64,000 nt of DNA from Aquabacter spiritensis (GTDB lineage: Bacteria > Pseudomonadota > Alphaproteobacteria > Rhizobiales > Xanthobacteraceae), in the NCBI RefSeq assembly GCF_004346185.1, contig NZ_SMAI01000001.1, forward strand, positions 806,001 through 870,000, read 5' to 3'. Shown piece after piece: positions 1-9,132 of this stretch. Below the pieces are notes generated by a model, which was not told where the DNA came from, ran no database searches, and was given only the letters and a program-made list of their open reading frames with translations. A program made the position numbers and the translations under genes. The stretch's first letter is position 1. Each line of letters starts with the position of its first letter.

Positions 1-472
1 GGCGATCCGTCCCGCCGCGCACGTCGCCGCCGACGCCATCTTCACGCCGGAGGCGCTGCTCGCCGCCATGGCGCTGCTCGGACCCGCCCAAACGCTGAAC
101 CACGCGACCCGCGCGGTCCATGCCGCCGGCTATTTCGAGCCCGGCCGCGGGCTCCTCGCGGTGTGCGAGGATGTCGGCCGCCACAACGCGCTCGACAAGC
201 TGGTGGGCAAGGTGGCGGCCTTGCAGGCGCAGCCGGCGCGCGGCCTGCTCCTGCTGACCAGCCGGGTGTCGATCGAGATGGTGCAAAAGGCGGCGGTGCT
301 CGGCGTCGGGGTGATCGCCGCCGTCTCGGCGCCGACCTCGCTCGCGATCCGCACCGCCGACGCCGCAGGCGTCACCCTCGCCGCCATCGTCCGCCCCGAC
401 GGCTTCGAAGTCTTCACCCATCCCGCCCGCATCGCGCCGGGCCCAGCGCAAAAGCAGACCCATGTCGCATAG
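1..472 (+). CDS. fdhD: FdhD, formate dehydrogenase accessory sulfurtransferase (C-terminal part)
   Basis: The gene is cut by the left edge of the window; the reading frame is open from base 2 and ends with TAG. FdhD passes sulfur from the cysteine desulfurase to the molybdenum cofactor of formate dehydrogenase, a step needed for enzyme activity. The visible part carries the family motif EDVGRHNALDKLVG and the downstream segment SRVSIEMVQKAA, both typical of the C-terminal half. The catalytic cysteine pair lies upstream and cannot be seen. It overlaps the next gene, fdsD, by 11 bases, which fits the end of an fds operon. Identification is strong; completeness cannot be judged. Confidence 0.93.
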   Translation, partial: AIRPAAHVAADAIFTPEALLAAMALLGPAQTLNHATRAVHAAGYFEPGRGLLAVCEDVGRHNALDKLVGKVAALQAQPARGLLLLTSRVSIEMVQKAAVLGVGVIAAVSAPTSLAIRTADAAGVTLAAIVRPDGFEVFTHPARIAPGPAQKQTHVA

Positions 473-692
473 CACCACCGATCGCCTGGTCTATATGGCG
501 AACCAGATCGCCACCTTCTTCGCCAGCCAGCCCCATGCGGCGGCGATCGCCGGCACGCGCGAGCATATCGAGAAGTTCTGGGATCCGCGGATGCGCACCA
601 AGATCGCCGAGCATATCGCCGCGGGCGGCGAGGGGCTCTCGCCGATCGCGAGGGAAGCGCTCGAAGGCCTGGCACCGGTCAAGGCGGCCTGA
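462..692 (+). CDS. fdsD: Formate dehydrogenase subunit delta (FdsD)
   Basis: This 76-residue protein resembles the small delta subunit or maturation factor of soluble NAD-dependent molybdenum formate dehydrogenase. Visible family features are MANQIATFFASQP near the start and EHIEKFWDPRMR in the middle, followed by HIAAGGEGLSPIAREAL. The start codon lies inside the end of fdhD, so translation is probably coupled. Known fds operons commonly end with fdhD and fdsD, so the catalytic subunits are expected just left of this window. The gene meets the minus-strand CDF gene tail to tail, 24 bases away. Confidence 0.9.
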   Translation: MSHSTTDRLVYMANQIATFFASQPHAAAIAGTREHIEKFWDPRMRTKIAEHIAAGGEGLSPIAREALEGLAPVKAA

Positions 693-716
693 CGACCCGC
701 TCGCCCGCCGCTCCCG

Positions 717-1832
717 TCACACCACGTGCGACGGGGCGAGCGGACAGGGCAGATCGCCCGCCTCCACCTGAAGCGCGGCATGGCCGATGCCGAACTCGGT
801 CTTCAGGCCCGCACAGGTCTCGGTGAGGAACGCATCGTCGAGCGCCGCGCCCGGGCGCACCAGATGGGCGGTCAAGGCCGTCTCGGTGGTGGAGAGCGCC
901 CAGATATGGAGGTCGTGCACCTCCGCGACGCCGGGCCGGGCCGCGAGATAGGCTTCCACCTTCGGCCGCTCGATGCCAGCCGGCACGGCGTCCATCGCCA
1001 TGTCGACACTGTCGCGGAACAGGCCCCAGGTGCCGAGAATGATGGCGGCGGCGATGCCGAGGCTGACCACCGGATCGAGCCACAGCGCCCCGGTGACCGC
1101 GATCACTCCCGCGGCGACCACCACGCCGAGCGACACCGCCGCATCGGCGATGAGATGCACGAAGGCGCCGCGGACATTGAGGTCGGATTTGCGGTCGGCC
1201 ATGAACAGCAGCGCCGTGCCGAAATTCACGCCGATCCCGACCAGCGCCACCGCCATGACGATGCCGGTCTCGATCGGCTGCGGATCGGAGAAGCGCGAGA
1301 GCGCCTCGACGATGATGCCGCCGGTGCCGAGCAGCAGGATGACGGCGTTGGCGAGCGCGGCGAGGATCGAGGAGCGGCCGAGGCCGAAAGTGCGCCGTGC
1401 GGTGGGTGGGCGGGTCGACAGCCAGGCGGCCGCCCAGGCGAGCAGCAGGCCGAGCACGTCGGACAGATTGTGGCCGGCATCGGCGAGCAGCGCGAGCGAT
1501 CCGGAGAGGAAGCCGAAGATCGCCTCGATCACCACGAAGGCGAAATTGACCGAGGCGCCGATGGCGAAGGCGCGCAGCGAGCGCGGCATCGCATGGGCAT
1601 GATCGTGCCCGGCATGGGAATGTCCGCCATGGGAATGGCCGGCGTGGGAATGGCCGGCGTGGGAATGATCGTCATGCGGATGATCGGCGTGGGCCGCCGG
1701 GCCGTGGCCGCTGGCGGCCGGCGCGGCGTGGTCGTGGGGGCCATGCGCATGGCCCTCGTGCTTATGGCGCGCATGGTCGACGCCCGCAGCTTTGGCGCCC
1801 GCTTTGCTCTCGTGCTCCGACTTTCCCGCCAT
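717..1832 (-). CDS. Cation diffusion facilitator family transporter with His-rich N terminus
   Basis: A 371-residue CDF-family exporter, expected to move Zn2+ or related divalent metals out of the cytoplasm in exchange for protons. The first 80 residues are extremely rich in His, with repeated HSHAGH-type units, and probably buffer metal. Six membrane segments follow. The metal-site motifs are HNLSD in the second and HLIADA in the fifth, and the cytoplasmic C-terminal domain contains VHDLHIWALS. The start was chosen at MAGKSEHE because the longer open frame runs into the neighbouring hydrolase gene and has no matching domain. Substrate cannot be fixed from sequence; zinc is most likely. Confidence 0.9.
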   Translation of the reverse strand: MAGKSEHESKAGAKAAGVDHARHKHEGHAHGPHDHAAPAASGHGPAAHADHPHDDHSHAGHSHAGHSHGGHSHAGHDHAHAMPRSLRAFAIGASVNFAFVVIEAIFGFLSGSLALLADAGHNLSDVLGLLLAWAAAWLSTRPPTARRTFGLGRSSILAALANAVILLLGTGGIIVEALSRFSDPQPIETGIVMAVALVGIGVNFGTALLFMADRKSDLNVRGAFVHLIADAAVSLGVVVAAGVIAVTGALWLDPVVSLGIAAAIILGTWGLFRDSVDMAMDAVPAGIERPKVEAYLAARPGVAEVHDLHIWALSTTETALTAHLVRPGAALDDAFLTETCAGLKTEFGIGHAALQVEAGDLPCPLAPSHVV

Positions 1833-1900
1833 GTTCGTCCCCGTCGCATCGCGTGCGCCAGTAAACACCATTCGGTGTCGGCGCGGTGTCGGTTTCAGCT

Positions 1901-2686
1901 TCAGGCGGGCGAGATTAGAAAGTCTTCGATCAGGCCGGCGAACGCCTCCGGCATCTCGATGGCCGACATGTGCGCGCAGTCCAGCACGGCGCGCCGGGCG
2001 CCGGGGATATGGCCGGCGATGAGGTCGCCCCAGGCGGGCGGCGTCGCCCGGTCGCGCGCGCCGACGATCACCAGAGCGGGCACGCGGATGTGCGGAAGAT
2101 CGGCGCGGAAATCCATGTCCCGCATCGCGCAGCTCGTGCCCATATAGCCGGCGGCCGGGGTCTGTACGACCATCCGGCGGATCGGCGCCACCGCCTCCGG
2201 CCGGGCGGCGCGGAATTCCGGCGTGAACCAGCTTTCGATCACGGCATCCGCCACCGCCGCGGTGCCGGCGCGGCGGATGTGCTTGATGCGCGCCTCCCAC
2301 AGGCGCGGCGGGCCGGCATGGGCCGTGGTGTTGGCGAGGACGAGGCGGCCGAGGCGCTGGGGCGCGTTGAGCGCCATCCATTGCCCGACCATGCCGCCCA
2401 GCGACAGGCCGCACAGATGCACAAGGTCGAGGGACAGCGCGTCGAGAATGTTGAGCAGATCGCGGCCGAGATCGCCCATCGCATAGACCGCGTCCGGCGC
2501 AACGCTCTCGCCATGGCCGCGCGCATCGTAGCGCACTACGCGAAAGCGGCGGGCGAGCGCCGGGACGACGGCGTCCCACATTTCGAGGCGTGTGCCCAGC
2601 GAATGGGCGAGGACCAAAGCGGGCGCGCCCGCAGGACCGTCGAGGGCGACGCGGAAGCGTTCGCCGGAAAAGCTCAGGACAGGCAC
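1901..2686 (-). CDS. pcaD: Alpha/beta hydrolase, probable 3-oxoadipate enol-lactonase
   Basis: A 261-residue alpha/beta hydrolase. The nucleophile elbow GLSLGG puts the catalytic serine at about residue 95. The acid is probably in GARDRATPP and the histidine in CAHMSAIE. The C-terminal pattern YMGTSCAMRDMDFR...VPALVIVG is typical of PcaD, which hydrolyses 3-oxoadipate enol-lactone in the protocatechuate/catechol pathway. The start is a GTG with GAGG seven bases upstream; a longer in-frame extension has low-complexity sequence and was rejected. No other pca gene is visible, so a general esterase role remains possible. Confidence 0.72.
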   Translation of the reverse strand: MPVLSFSGERFRVALDGPAGAPALVLAHSLGTRLEMWDAVVPALARRFRVVRYDARGHGESVAPDAVYAMGDLGRDLLNILDALSLDLVHLCGLSLGGMVGQWMALNAPQRLGRLVLANTTAHAGPPRLWEARIKHIRRAGTAAVADAVIESWFTPEFRAARPEAVAPIRRMVVQTPAAGYMGTSCAMRDMDFRADLPHIRVPALVIVGARDRATPPAWGDLIAGHIPGARRAVLDCAHMSAIEMPEAFAGLIEDFLISPA

Positions 2687-2846
2687 GGGAAAACCTCGGC
2701 GGGGACCAGACCGATCCGGTCTATCCCCGGCGGCGCCGCGAGGAAAGATGGCGCCACGATCCTGTCGCGCCGGGCCGGGGCGTCCCGCCCGCGGCGGCGC
2801 CGCGGGCAAGGGCTCTTCAGGACATTCCAGGAGGCTCCCGGCGGGA

Positions 2847-4583
2847 TCAGCCGCCCTTCTGCTCGGCCTGGGTCACGCTCGGCTCGGCTTCGACCGCGTC
2901 GAGCCCGCCCTGGAGCTTCTTGACGATCTTCACCATGTCGTCCGGCTCGGGCTTCAGATCGCGCGCATGGCTCCACTGGAACGTCGCCTCGAGCCGGCGC
3001 CCCGCCTTCCAATAGGCATCGCCGAGATGGTCGTTGATGACCGGATCCTGCGGCTTCAGCTCGACCGCGCGCTCCAGCTCGTTGACCGCATCCTCGTAGC
3101 GGCCGAGCCGGTAATAGGCCCAGCCGAGACTGTCGACGATATAGCCGTCGTCCGGCCGCAGGGCGACCGCCTTGCGGATCATGTCGAGGCCCTGATCGAG
3201 ATGGAGGCCCTGATCCACCCAACTATAGCCGAGATAGTTCAGGACGTGCGGCTGGTCGGGATAGAGCTCCAGCGCCTTCTTCAGATCGGCCTCGGCGGCC
3301 GCCCACTTCTTGCTGCGCTCGTTGCAGATGCCGCGGAAATAGAACAGCGTCCAGGCGTTGCGCGCCGGGTTGGGCACCAGGGCGATCGCCTTGTCGTAGG
3401 TGCCCACGCATTCGGCGAACATCTTGCGGCCCCGCTCGATCCCGCCGAGCGCGACCAGCGCGTCGAGATCCTTCGGATCGGCCGCGATCAGCGCTTCGAG
3501 ATGCTTGCGGGCGTCCTCGAAGCGGTCGGTGGCATCGAGATTGATGGCGAGCTGCACCTCGGCATTGCGCTTCAGCGGCGAGCCGGCCGGCACCTTCTCG
3601 TAGACCTCGATCGCCATGTCCGGCTGCTTGAGCTGCTCGTAGAGATCGGCGAGCGTCAGGCTGGTCAAGGGATGGGCGGGGGCGAGCCAGAGCGCGAGCT
3701 GGAGATAGACCAGCGCCAGATCCTCGCCGCCCTGGCGGGCGAGTGCGGCGCCGAGCCCGTAGAGCACCTCCGCGGCTCCCTCCTGCGGGGTCTTCACGAG
3801 CGGCGGCAGCGGCTTGCCCTCGCTCAGCTCGGCCATCGCCGCGCCGATGAGGGGATGGCGCGGCAGCAGCTTCTCGAACGCCTGATAGGCCTGGGTCGCG
3901 GTGGCGGCACTGGCATTGCGCGACGCCCAGCGGGCATAGGCATCCACCGCCCGCACCGAGGAGGGATCGAACTTCATCGCCGTTTCGAGCCGGCGGCCGG
4001 CCTCCTTCTTGAGGCCCGCGGCGTCGAAAATCAGGCCGGCATTGATATCCTTGAAGGCGGAATACCAGTCCGGCCCCTGGAGGCGGTCGATCATCTCGAC
4101 GCCCGCTTTGGGGTTGCCGGAGCCATACATGGTCCAGGCGGCGAGAAGCGTGGCGGTCAGGTCGCCGATCGGCCCGCGTACCGACAGGGACAGATTGGTG
4201 CGGGCGCGCTGATAGTCGCCCTTCTTGATCGAGCGCACCGCGAGCGCGAGCCGGGCGATGCGGTTCGAGCGGTCCATCTTGACCAGGCGCTCGGCCAGCG
4301 GAATGGCGTCTTCCACCTCGCCGTCCACCAGCATGGCGAGGAAGGTGCGCTCCATCACCTCCTCGTTGCGCGGATCCATCTTCAGCAGCGCGCGCAGATA
4401 GGCGACGGCGGCGTCGGAATCGCGTTCCGCGCCGGCGAGGCGCGCCGCGAGATAGCTGCCGGAAATGGTGGGATCCGTGATCGGCGGATAGTCCGCGCGG
4501 GCGGTCGGGGGCGCCGCCACGGCGAAGAACGCGCAGAACACCGCCACGAGGGCCAATGGCGAGCGGGAAAGGAAGATCTTCAC
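2847..4583 (-). CDS. Exported tetratricopeptide-repeat protein
   Basis: A 578-residue protein with an N-terminal signal peptide (hydrophobic stretch, residues 5-25, then APPTARA before the mature end) and TPR-like helical pairs through most of its length. The clearest repeats are in the C-terminal third, for example LNYLGYSWVDQG, VDSLGWAYYRLGRYEDAV and INDHLGDAYWKAGR. Proteins of this type lie in the periplasm or at the outer membrane and act as protein-interaction scaffolds. In related alphaproteobacteria a similar TPR gene sits divergently next to ispE, as here. No catalytic domain is visible and the partner is unknown. Confidence 0.85.
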   Translation of the reverse strand: MKIFLSRSPLALVAVFCAFFAVAAPPTARADYPPITDPTISGSYLAARLAGAERDSDAAVAYLRALLKMDPRNEEVMERTFLAMLVDGEVEDAIPLAERLVKMDRSNRIARLALAVRSIKKGDYQRARTNLSLSVRGPIGDLTATLLAAWTMYGSGNPKAGVEMIDRLQGPDWYSAFKDINAGLIFDAAGLKKEAGRRLETAMKFDPSSVRAVDAYARWASRNASAATATQAYQAFEKLLPRHPLIGAAMAELSEGKPLPPLVKTPQEGAAEVLYGLGAALARQGGEDLALVYLQLALWLAPAHPLTSLTLADLYEQLKQPDMAIEVYEKVPAGSPLKRNAEVQLAINLDATDRFEDARKHLEALIAADPKDLDALVALGGIERGRKMFAECVGTYDKAIALVPNPARNAWTLFYFRGICNERSKKWAAAEADLKKALELYPDQPHVLNYLGYSWVDQGLHLDQGLDMIRKAVALRPDDGYIVDSLGWAYYRLGRYEDAVNELERAVELKPQDPVINDHLGDAYWKAGRRLEATFQWSHARDLKPEPDDMVKIVKKLQGGLDAVEAEPSVTQAEQKGG

Positions 4584-4869
4584 CTTGCGGAAATCCTGAC
4601 GGGCGGTGCTAGGGCGCGGTCTGTCCGGCGGCAGCGCCCCTGCTCCCGCCGGCGATGCAAATCGCCCCTAGCCTTGGACGTAAGAGACACCGTCGCGACC
4701 GGCATCAGGTGCAAACCTGTCCCATCCGGTCGAGCCAGCACTCGCGGCAGCAGATACGCGGCACGTGGCGCGAGGATGGCCGCTTTCCCACCGCATCGCA
4801 AGTTTGCCGCGTGACGCAGCTCTTCGCGATGCTTGCGGCGGCCGCACGGGCGCGCAATAAACCGAAGCC

Positions 4870-5739
4870 ATGCAGCAGCTTTTGACGCGCGCCCCGGCCA
4901 AGGTCAATCTCACGCTGCGCGTGCTGCGCCGCCGCACCGACGGGCTTCACGATCTCGCGAGTCTGGTCGTGTTCGCGGGCACCGCCGATCTTCTGAGCCT
5001 GCGGCCGGCGGACGTCTCGGGTCTCACGGTGTCGGGCCCCGGCGCCGAAGCCGCCGGGGCGACCGCCGACAATCTCGTGCTCAAGGCCGTGGACCGGCTC
5101 GCCGCCGCTCTGCCAGGGCTGCGGACGGGGGCGTTCCATCTGGTGAAGCGCCTGCCGGTCGCGGCGGGCCTCGGCGGCGGGTCCGCCGATGCGGCCGCGG
5201 CGCTGCGCCTCCTCGCCCGGCTGAACGGGTTGCCCGCGGCCCATCCGGCCGTGATGGCGGCGGCCCGCGCGACCGGCGCCGACGTCCCGGTCTGCCTCGA
5301 TCCGCGCGCGCGCTTCATGGCGGGGACGGGCGAGCGCCTGTCCGCCCCGCTCGCTTTGCCGCCGCTGTTCGCCGTCTTGGTCAATTGCCGCGCGGCGGTG
5401 CCGACCGGGCCGGTCTTCCAGGGCCTCGGGCTCGCCCCCGGCGCGGACCTCGCCGGCCCGCCCCCGCTGGACAGCGTCCCCGCGGAGCCCGCGGCGCTGC
5501 TGCGCCGCCTCGCCGAAGCCGGCAATGATCTCGAGCCGCCGGCCGAAGCGCTCGCGCCGGGCATCACCGAGGCCAAGGCGCGGCTCGCCGCGGCGCCGGA
5601 GGCCCTTTTGGTGCGGATGTCGGGCTCGGGGGCGACCGTGTTCGCGCTGACCGCCGATTGCCGCGCGGCGGCGCGGCTCGCCCGCCGCATCGCGGCGGAA
5701 AGGCCGGATTGGTGGGTCCGCCCCACGGTGCTGGGATGA
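4870..5739 (+). CDS. ispE: 4-diphosphocytidyl-2-C-methyl-D-erythritol kinase
   Basis: A 289-residue GHMP-family kinase that phosphorylates 4-diphosphocytidyl-methylerythritol in the MEP pathway of isoprenoid synthesis. The N terminus has the substrate-site segment [12 protein letters not shown]; the ATP loop is [15 protein letters not shown] at residues 96-110; the C-terminal GHMP motif is [12 protein letters not shown]. Length matches the family. It faces away from the TPR gene, and the 286-base gap between them must hold both promoters. The polyprenyl synthase gene about 0.4 kb downstream uses the products of this pathway, although it is on the other strand. Confidence 0.96.
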   Translation: MQQLLTRAPAKVNLTLRVLRRRTDGLHDLASLVVFAGTADLLSLRPADVSGLTVSGPGAEAAGATADNLVLKAVDRLAAALPGLRTGAFHLVKRLPVAAGLGGGSADAAAALRLLARLNGLPAAHPAVMAAARATGADVPVCLDPRARFMAGTGERLSAPLALPPLFAVLVNCRAAVPTGPVFQGLGLAPGADLAGPPPLDSVPAEPAALLRRLAEAGNDLEPPAEALAPGITEAKARLAAAPEALLVRMSGSGATVFALTADCRAAARLARRIAAERPDWWVRPTVLG

Positions 5740-5770
5740 CGCGCCGCCCGCGCGGGCAGGAGGCGGCGCC

Positions 5771-6091
5771 GTGACCCTCGCCGCATATCTGGTCGCGGCC
5801 CTCGCGGAGATCGCCGGCTGCTTCGCGGTCTGGCACGTCGTGCGCGGCGGCGGCGCCGTGCTGTGGCTGGTCCCGGGCCTGGCCAGCCTCGCGGTGTTCG
5901 CGGGCGCGCTCACGTTTGTCGAATCGGATGCGGCGGGGCGTGCCTTCGCGGCCTATGGCGGCGTCTACATCGCCGCGTCGCTGGCCTGGATGTGGGCGAT
6001 GGAAGGCGTGCGGCCGGACGGCTGGGATGCCGGGGGCGCGGCGCTCTGCCTGGCGGGCGCCGCCCTCATCGTCTTCGCGCCGCGCGGCTGA
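5771..6091 (+). CDS. YnfA/UPF0060 family membrane protein
   Basis: A 106-residue protein with four predicted membrane helices, matching the UPF0060 (YnfA) family, which resembles the small multidrug resistance fold. Conserved features are [15 protein letters not shown] near the N terminus and [14 protein letters not shown] in the third helix. The start is a GTG preceded by AGGAGG at good distance. It lies 31 bases after ispE on the same strand and is probably read from the same transcript. The physiological role of this family is poorly settled; an export function is only inferred. Confidence 0.88.
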   Translation: MTLAAYLVAALAEIAGCFAVWHVVRGGGAVLWLVPGLASLAVFAGALTFVESDAAGRAFAAYGGVYIAASLAWMWAMEGVRPDGWDAGGAALCLAGAALIVFAPRG

Positions 6092-6100
6092 CGCGCGCCC

Positions 6101-7108
6101 TCAATGGGCGCGGGAAATGCAGAAATCCACCGCCTCGCTCAAGGCGTCCTTGGCGCCGCCCGCCGGGAACAAAGCCAGCGCATCCTTGGCGATGGCGCCG
6201 TAATGGCGCGCCCGCTCGATCGTGTCGCTCAGCGCGCGATGCTTGGTGAGCAGCCCGACGGCATGCGACAGCGCGGCATCGTCCGACGCGCCGCCTTCGA
6301 GGCAGCGCTTCCAGAAGGCGCGCTCTTCGGCATCGCCGCGGCGGAAGGCGAGCACCACGGGAAGCGTGATCTTGCCCTCGCGGAAATCGTCGCCGACATT
6401 CTTGCCGAGCTTGGCCTGGCTGCCGCCATAATCGAGCGCGTCGTCGACCAGTTGAAAAGCGATGCCGAGATTCATGCCGTAGCTGCGGCACGCGCCCTGC
6501 TCGACCTTGGGCCGCTGGCCGAGAACCGCGCCGACCTCGCAGGCGGCGGCGAACAGCTCCGCCGTCTTGCCGCGGATCACGGCGAGATAATCGTCTTCCG
6601 ACGTCTCGGTATTCTTGGCCGCGGAGAGCTGCATCACCTCGCCCTCGGCGATGACGCAGGCGGCGGTGGACAGAATGTCGAGGCAGGTCAGCGAGCCGAC
6701 CTCGACCATCATCTTGAAGGCCTGGCCGAGCAGGAAATCGCCCACCAGGACGCTCGCCTCGTTGCCCCAGAGCTTGCGCGCGGCGAGCTTGCCGCGCCGC
6801 ATGTCGCTCTCGTCGACCACGTCGTCGTGCAGCAAGGTCGCGGTGTGCATGAACTCGACCGCGGCGGCCAGCTTCACATGGCCCTCGCCGCGATAGTCGC
6901 TCAGCGCGGCGCAGGCCAGCGTCAGCATCGGCCGCAGCCGTTTGCCGCCCCCCGAAATGAGGTGATTCGCTACCTCCGGAATCATGGCGACGTCCGAACC
7001 GGTGCGCGCGAGGATGGTCGCGTTCACCCGGTCCATGTCCGGCTTCACCAGGCGCAGCAAGGCATCCAGCGAGGGTTCATTGGTCTCGAACGGAAGGACG
7101 ACGGCCAA
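6101..7108 (-). CDS. ispB: Long-chain trans-polyprenyl diphosphate synthase (octaprenyl/decaprenyl type)
   Basis: A 335-residue all-alpha prenyltransferase that builds the ubiquinone side chain from FPP/GPP and IPP. It has the first aspartate-rich motif DDVVD (about residues 95-99), the second DDALD (222-226) and GGGKRLRPML near the N terminus. The residue five places before the first motif is a small alanine, which favours long products. I chose a TTG start because GGGAG lies at proper distance upstream and the resulting N terminus (LAVVLPFE) matches related proteins; a GTG at 7132 would add eight residues. Exact product length (C40 or C50) cannot be told. Confidence 0.88.
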   Translation of the reverse strand: MAVVLPFETNEPSLDALLRLVKPDMDRVNATILARTGSDVAMIPEVANHLISGGGKRLRPMLTLACAALSDYRGEGHVKLAAAVEFMHTATLLHDDVVDESDMRRGKLAARKLWGNEASVLVGDFLLGQAFKMMVEVGSLTCLDILSTAACVIAEGEVMQLSAAKNTETSEDDYLAVIRGKTAELFAAACEVGAVLGQRPKVEQGACRSYGMNLGIAFQLVDDALDYGGSQAKLGKNVGDDFREGKITLPVVLAFRRGDAEERAFWKRCLEGGASDDAALSHAVGLLTKHRALSDTIERARHYGAIAKDALALFPAGGAKDALSEAVDFCISRAH

Positions 7109-7219
7109 GGAAGGCTCCCGCTTGTCAATCACGCGGTGGCACCATAGGGATGCCGAAGGGTCCCGTGCAAGCCGCGTGGCGGAAATCGGGGCGTGGCAAT
7201 AGACCTCGCGGGGGCCGGC

Positions 7220-7447
7220 ATGCGTGAAGTGGTGCGGACCAACGACATGGTCCTGATCTCGGCGGTGGAGGCGCTTTTCACCGGCGCGGAGATCGGCCAT
7301 CTGCTGGCCGATGCCCATGTCAGCGCGCTGGAGGGCTCGATCGGCATCCTGCCGCGCCGCATCCTCGTGATCGACGAGGATCTCGCCCGCGCCCGGCGTC
7401 TGCTGACCGAGGCGGGGCTCGGCGAGGTCCTCTATGACGGCCCCTGA
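7220..7447 (+). CDS. DUF2007 family small protein
   Basis: A 75-residue protein matching the DUF2007 family, whose members begin with a pattern like EVVRTNDMVLISAVEALF and contain LPRRILVIDEDLARA. They are described only as putative signal-transducing proteins with a ferredoxin-like fold. The ATG was chosen over an in-frame GTG at 7193 because family members start just before the EVVRTND motif. It overlaps the following methyltransferase by 14 bases. The divergent pairing with the polyprenyl synthase and the order DUF2007-methyltransferase-S49 peptidase is common in Hyphomicrobiales. Confidence 0.8.
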   Translation: MREVVRTNDMVLISAVEALFTGAEIGHLLADAHVSALEGSIGILPRRILVIDEDLARARRLLTEAGLGEVLYDGP

Positions 7448-8219
7448 GGCCTTCACCCGCGATGCGGCGCTCGGCGGCCGTCTGCACCTCGTCCAGCCGG
7501 CGCGCGGCCACAGATTCGGCCACGACGCCCTCCTTCTCGCCGCCGCCGCGCCCGACGACACCCGGGCGCTGGCCGATTTCGGCGCCGGCGTGGGCGCCGC
7601 GGGGCTCGCCGCCCTGATGCGCCTGCCGGCCGCCCGCGGCGTGCTGGTCGAGATCGATCCCGGCCTCGCCGATCTCGCCGGCCGCAATGCCGCCGACAAT
7701 GCGATGGCGGATCGCTGCGCCGTCGTCTGCGGCGACGTCGCCAGGCTCGGGCGGCCCGGCGGACCGGAGGGGCTCGCGCCCGCCTCGCTCGATCTCGTCC
7801 TCGCCAACCCGCCCTTCAATGCGCCCGGCGCCCACCGCGCCTCGCCCGATCCCGACCGGGCGCGCGCCCATATGGCGCAAAGCGGGACGCTCGCGGACTG
7901 GGCGACCGCCGCGTATCGCTGCCTCGCGCCCGGCGGGATGCTGGCGATGATCCTGCGGCCGACCGAACTCGCCCCGCTGCTCGCCGCGCTCGAGGGGCGC
8001 TATGGCGCGGCGGTGCTGCTGCCGATCCATGCGCGCCCCGGCGCCCCGGCGGTCCGGCTGGTGGTGCGCGCGCGAAAGGGACGACGCACCGCGCCGGCCA
8101 TCGCGCCCTCTTTCCTCCTCGCCGATGCCGACGGGACGCCCGGCGCCGCGGCGGACGCGGTGCTGCGCGGCCGGGCACCTTTGCCGTTTCCTGATGCCGC
8201 TGGGGCAGCGCGACCTTGA
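7434..8219 (+). CDS. SAM-dependent methyltransferase, TrmN6-like
   Basis: A 261-residue class I methyltransferase with the SAM-binding segment ADFGAGVGAAGLA at about residues 47-59 and the catalytic motif NPPF, typical of enzymes that methylate exocyclic amino groups of nucleic-acid bases. The N-terminal pattern RFGHDALLLAAA fits the tRNA1(Val) adenine-37 N6-methyltransferase group (TrmN6/YfiC). The start lies inside the DUF2007 gene. The substrate is inferred from family similarity; another small methyl acceptor is possible. Confidence 0.82.
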   Translation: MTAPEAFTRDAALGGRLHLVQPARGHRFGHDALLLAAAAPDDTRALADFGAGVGAAGLAALMRLPAARGVLVEIDPGLADLAGRNAADNAMADRCAVVCGDVARLGRPGGPEGLAPASLDLVLANPPFNAPGAHRASPDPDRARAHMAQSGTLADWATAAYRCLAPGGMLAMILRPTELAPLLAALEGRYGAAVLLPIHARPGAPAVRLVVRARKGRRTAPAIAPSFLLADADGTPGAAADAVLRGRAPLPFPDAAGAARP

Positions 8220-8250
8220 ATTCTCCCCAATCGCGCCGCATCTGGCGGAC

Positions 8251-9123
8251 ATGCCCAACGATATCCTGCCGACCCTGAAGCGTGGCCTCGACCGTCTCCT
8301 GCCGACCGCCTGGCGCGGCGGCGGCCCCGTCATCCCGGTGGTGCGCCTGTCCGGCGCCATCGGCATGCCCGGGCTGGTGCGTCCCAGCCTGACCCTCGCC
8401 AGCATCGCCAAGCCGCTGGAAAAGGCCTTCGCGCTCAAATCGGCGCCCGCGGTGGCGCTGATCGTCAATTCGCCGGGTGGCTCGCCGGTCCAGTCGCACC
8501 TGATCTACAAGCGCATCCGGGCGCTCGCGGCCGAGACCGACAAGCATGTCTTCGCCTTCGTCGAGGATGTGGCGGCCTCCGGCGGCTACATGGTGGCGTG
8601 CGCCGCCGACGAAATCGTCTGCGATCCGTCCTCGATCGTCGGCTCGATCGGCGTCGTGTCCGCCGGCTTCGGGTTCGAGAAGCTGATCGATCGGATCGGC
8701 ATCGAGCGGCGCGTCTATACCGCGGGTGCGCGCAAGACCATGCTCGACCCGTTCGAGCCGGAGCGGCCGGAGGATGTCGAGCGGCTGAAGACGATCCAAA
8801 GGGAGGTCCACCAGACCTTCATCGCGCTCGTGAAGGCGCGGCGCGGCGACACGCTGGCCCACACCGAGGAGGACGTGTTTTCGGGCGAGTTCTGGGTCGG
8901 GACCCAGGCGCTCGGCCTCGGTTTGGTCGACGATCTCGGGGATCTGCGCAGCGTGCTGCGCGCCCGCTACGGAACCGACGTCCGCCTGCGGGCGATTCCG
9001 ACCGGCGGCTTTTGGTCGCGGCGCCAGACCGGGATGTCCGCCGCGCTTCCCGGCCTCGGCCTCGCCGAGGGCTTTGCCGGCAGTTTCGAGGAGCGCGCCA
9101 TGTGGGCCCGCTACGGACTTTAG
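8251..9123 (+). CDS. S49 family serine peptidase (SppA/SohB-like)
   Basis: A 290-residue protein of the signal-peptide-peptidase A family. The nucleophile is the serine of AASGGY (about Ser110) and the likely general base is the lysine in ARKTMLDPF (about Lys162); NSPGGSPVQ is the conserved oxyanion-region segment. It lacks a clear long signal peptide or membrane anchor, so this is the short, probably cytoplasmic or membrane-associated form. The longer open frame upstream overlaps the methyltransferase and matches nothing, so the ATG at MPNDIL was chosen. Members degrade membrane or signal-peptide fragments. Confidence 0.88.
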   Translation: MPNDILPTLKRGLDRLLPTAWRGGGPVIPVVRLSGAIGMPGLVRPSLTLASIAKPLEKAFALKSAPAVALIVNSPGGSPVQSHLIYKRIRALAAETDKHVFAFVEDVAASGGYMVACAADEIVCDPSSIVGSIGVVSAGFGFEKLIDRIGIERRVYTAGARKTMLDPFEPERPEDVERLKTIQREVHQTFIALVKARRGDTLAHTEEDVFSGEFWVGTQALGLGLVDDLGDLRSVLRARYGTDVRLRAIPTGGFWSRRQTGMSAALPGLGLAEGFAGSFEERAMWARYGL

Positions 9124-9132
9124 GAGCGCGCG

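Noticed and set aside
1590-1700. Short repeated units that might suggest a CRISPR or tandem repeat
   Set aside because: They encode the His-rich repeats of the CDF exporter and lack regular spacers.
2592-4814. A 740-codon plus-strand open frame opposite the TPR gene
   Set aside because: Antisense shadow with no recognisable domain.
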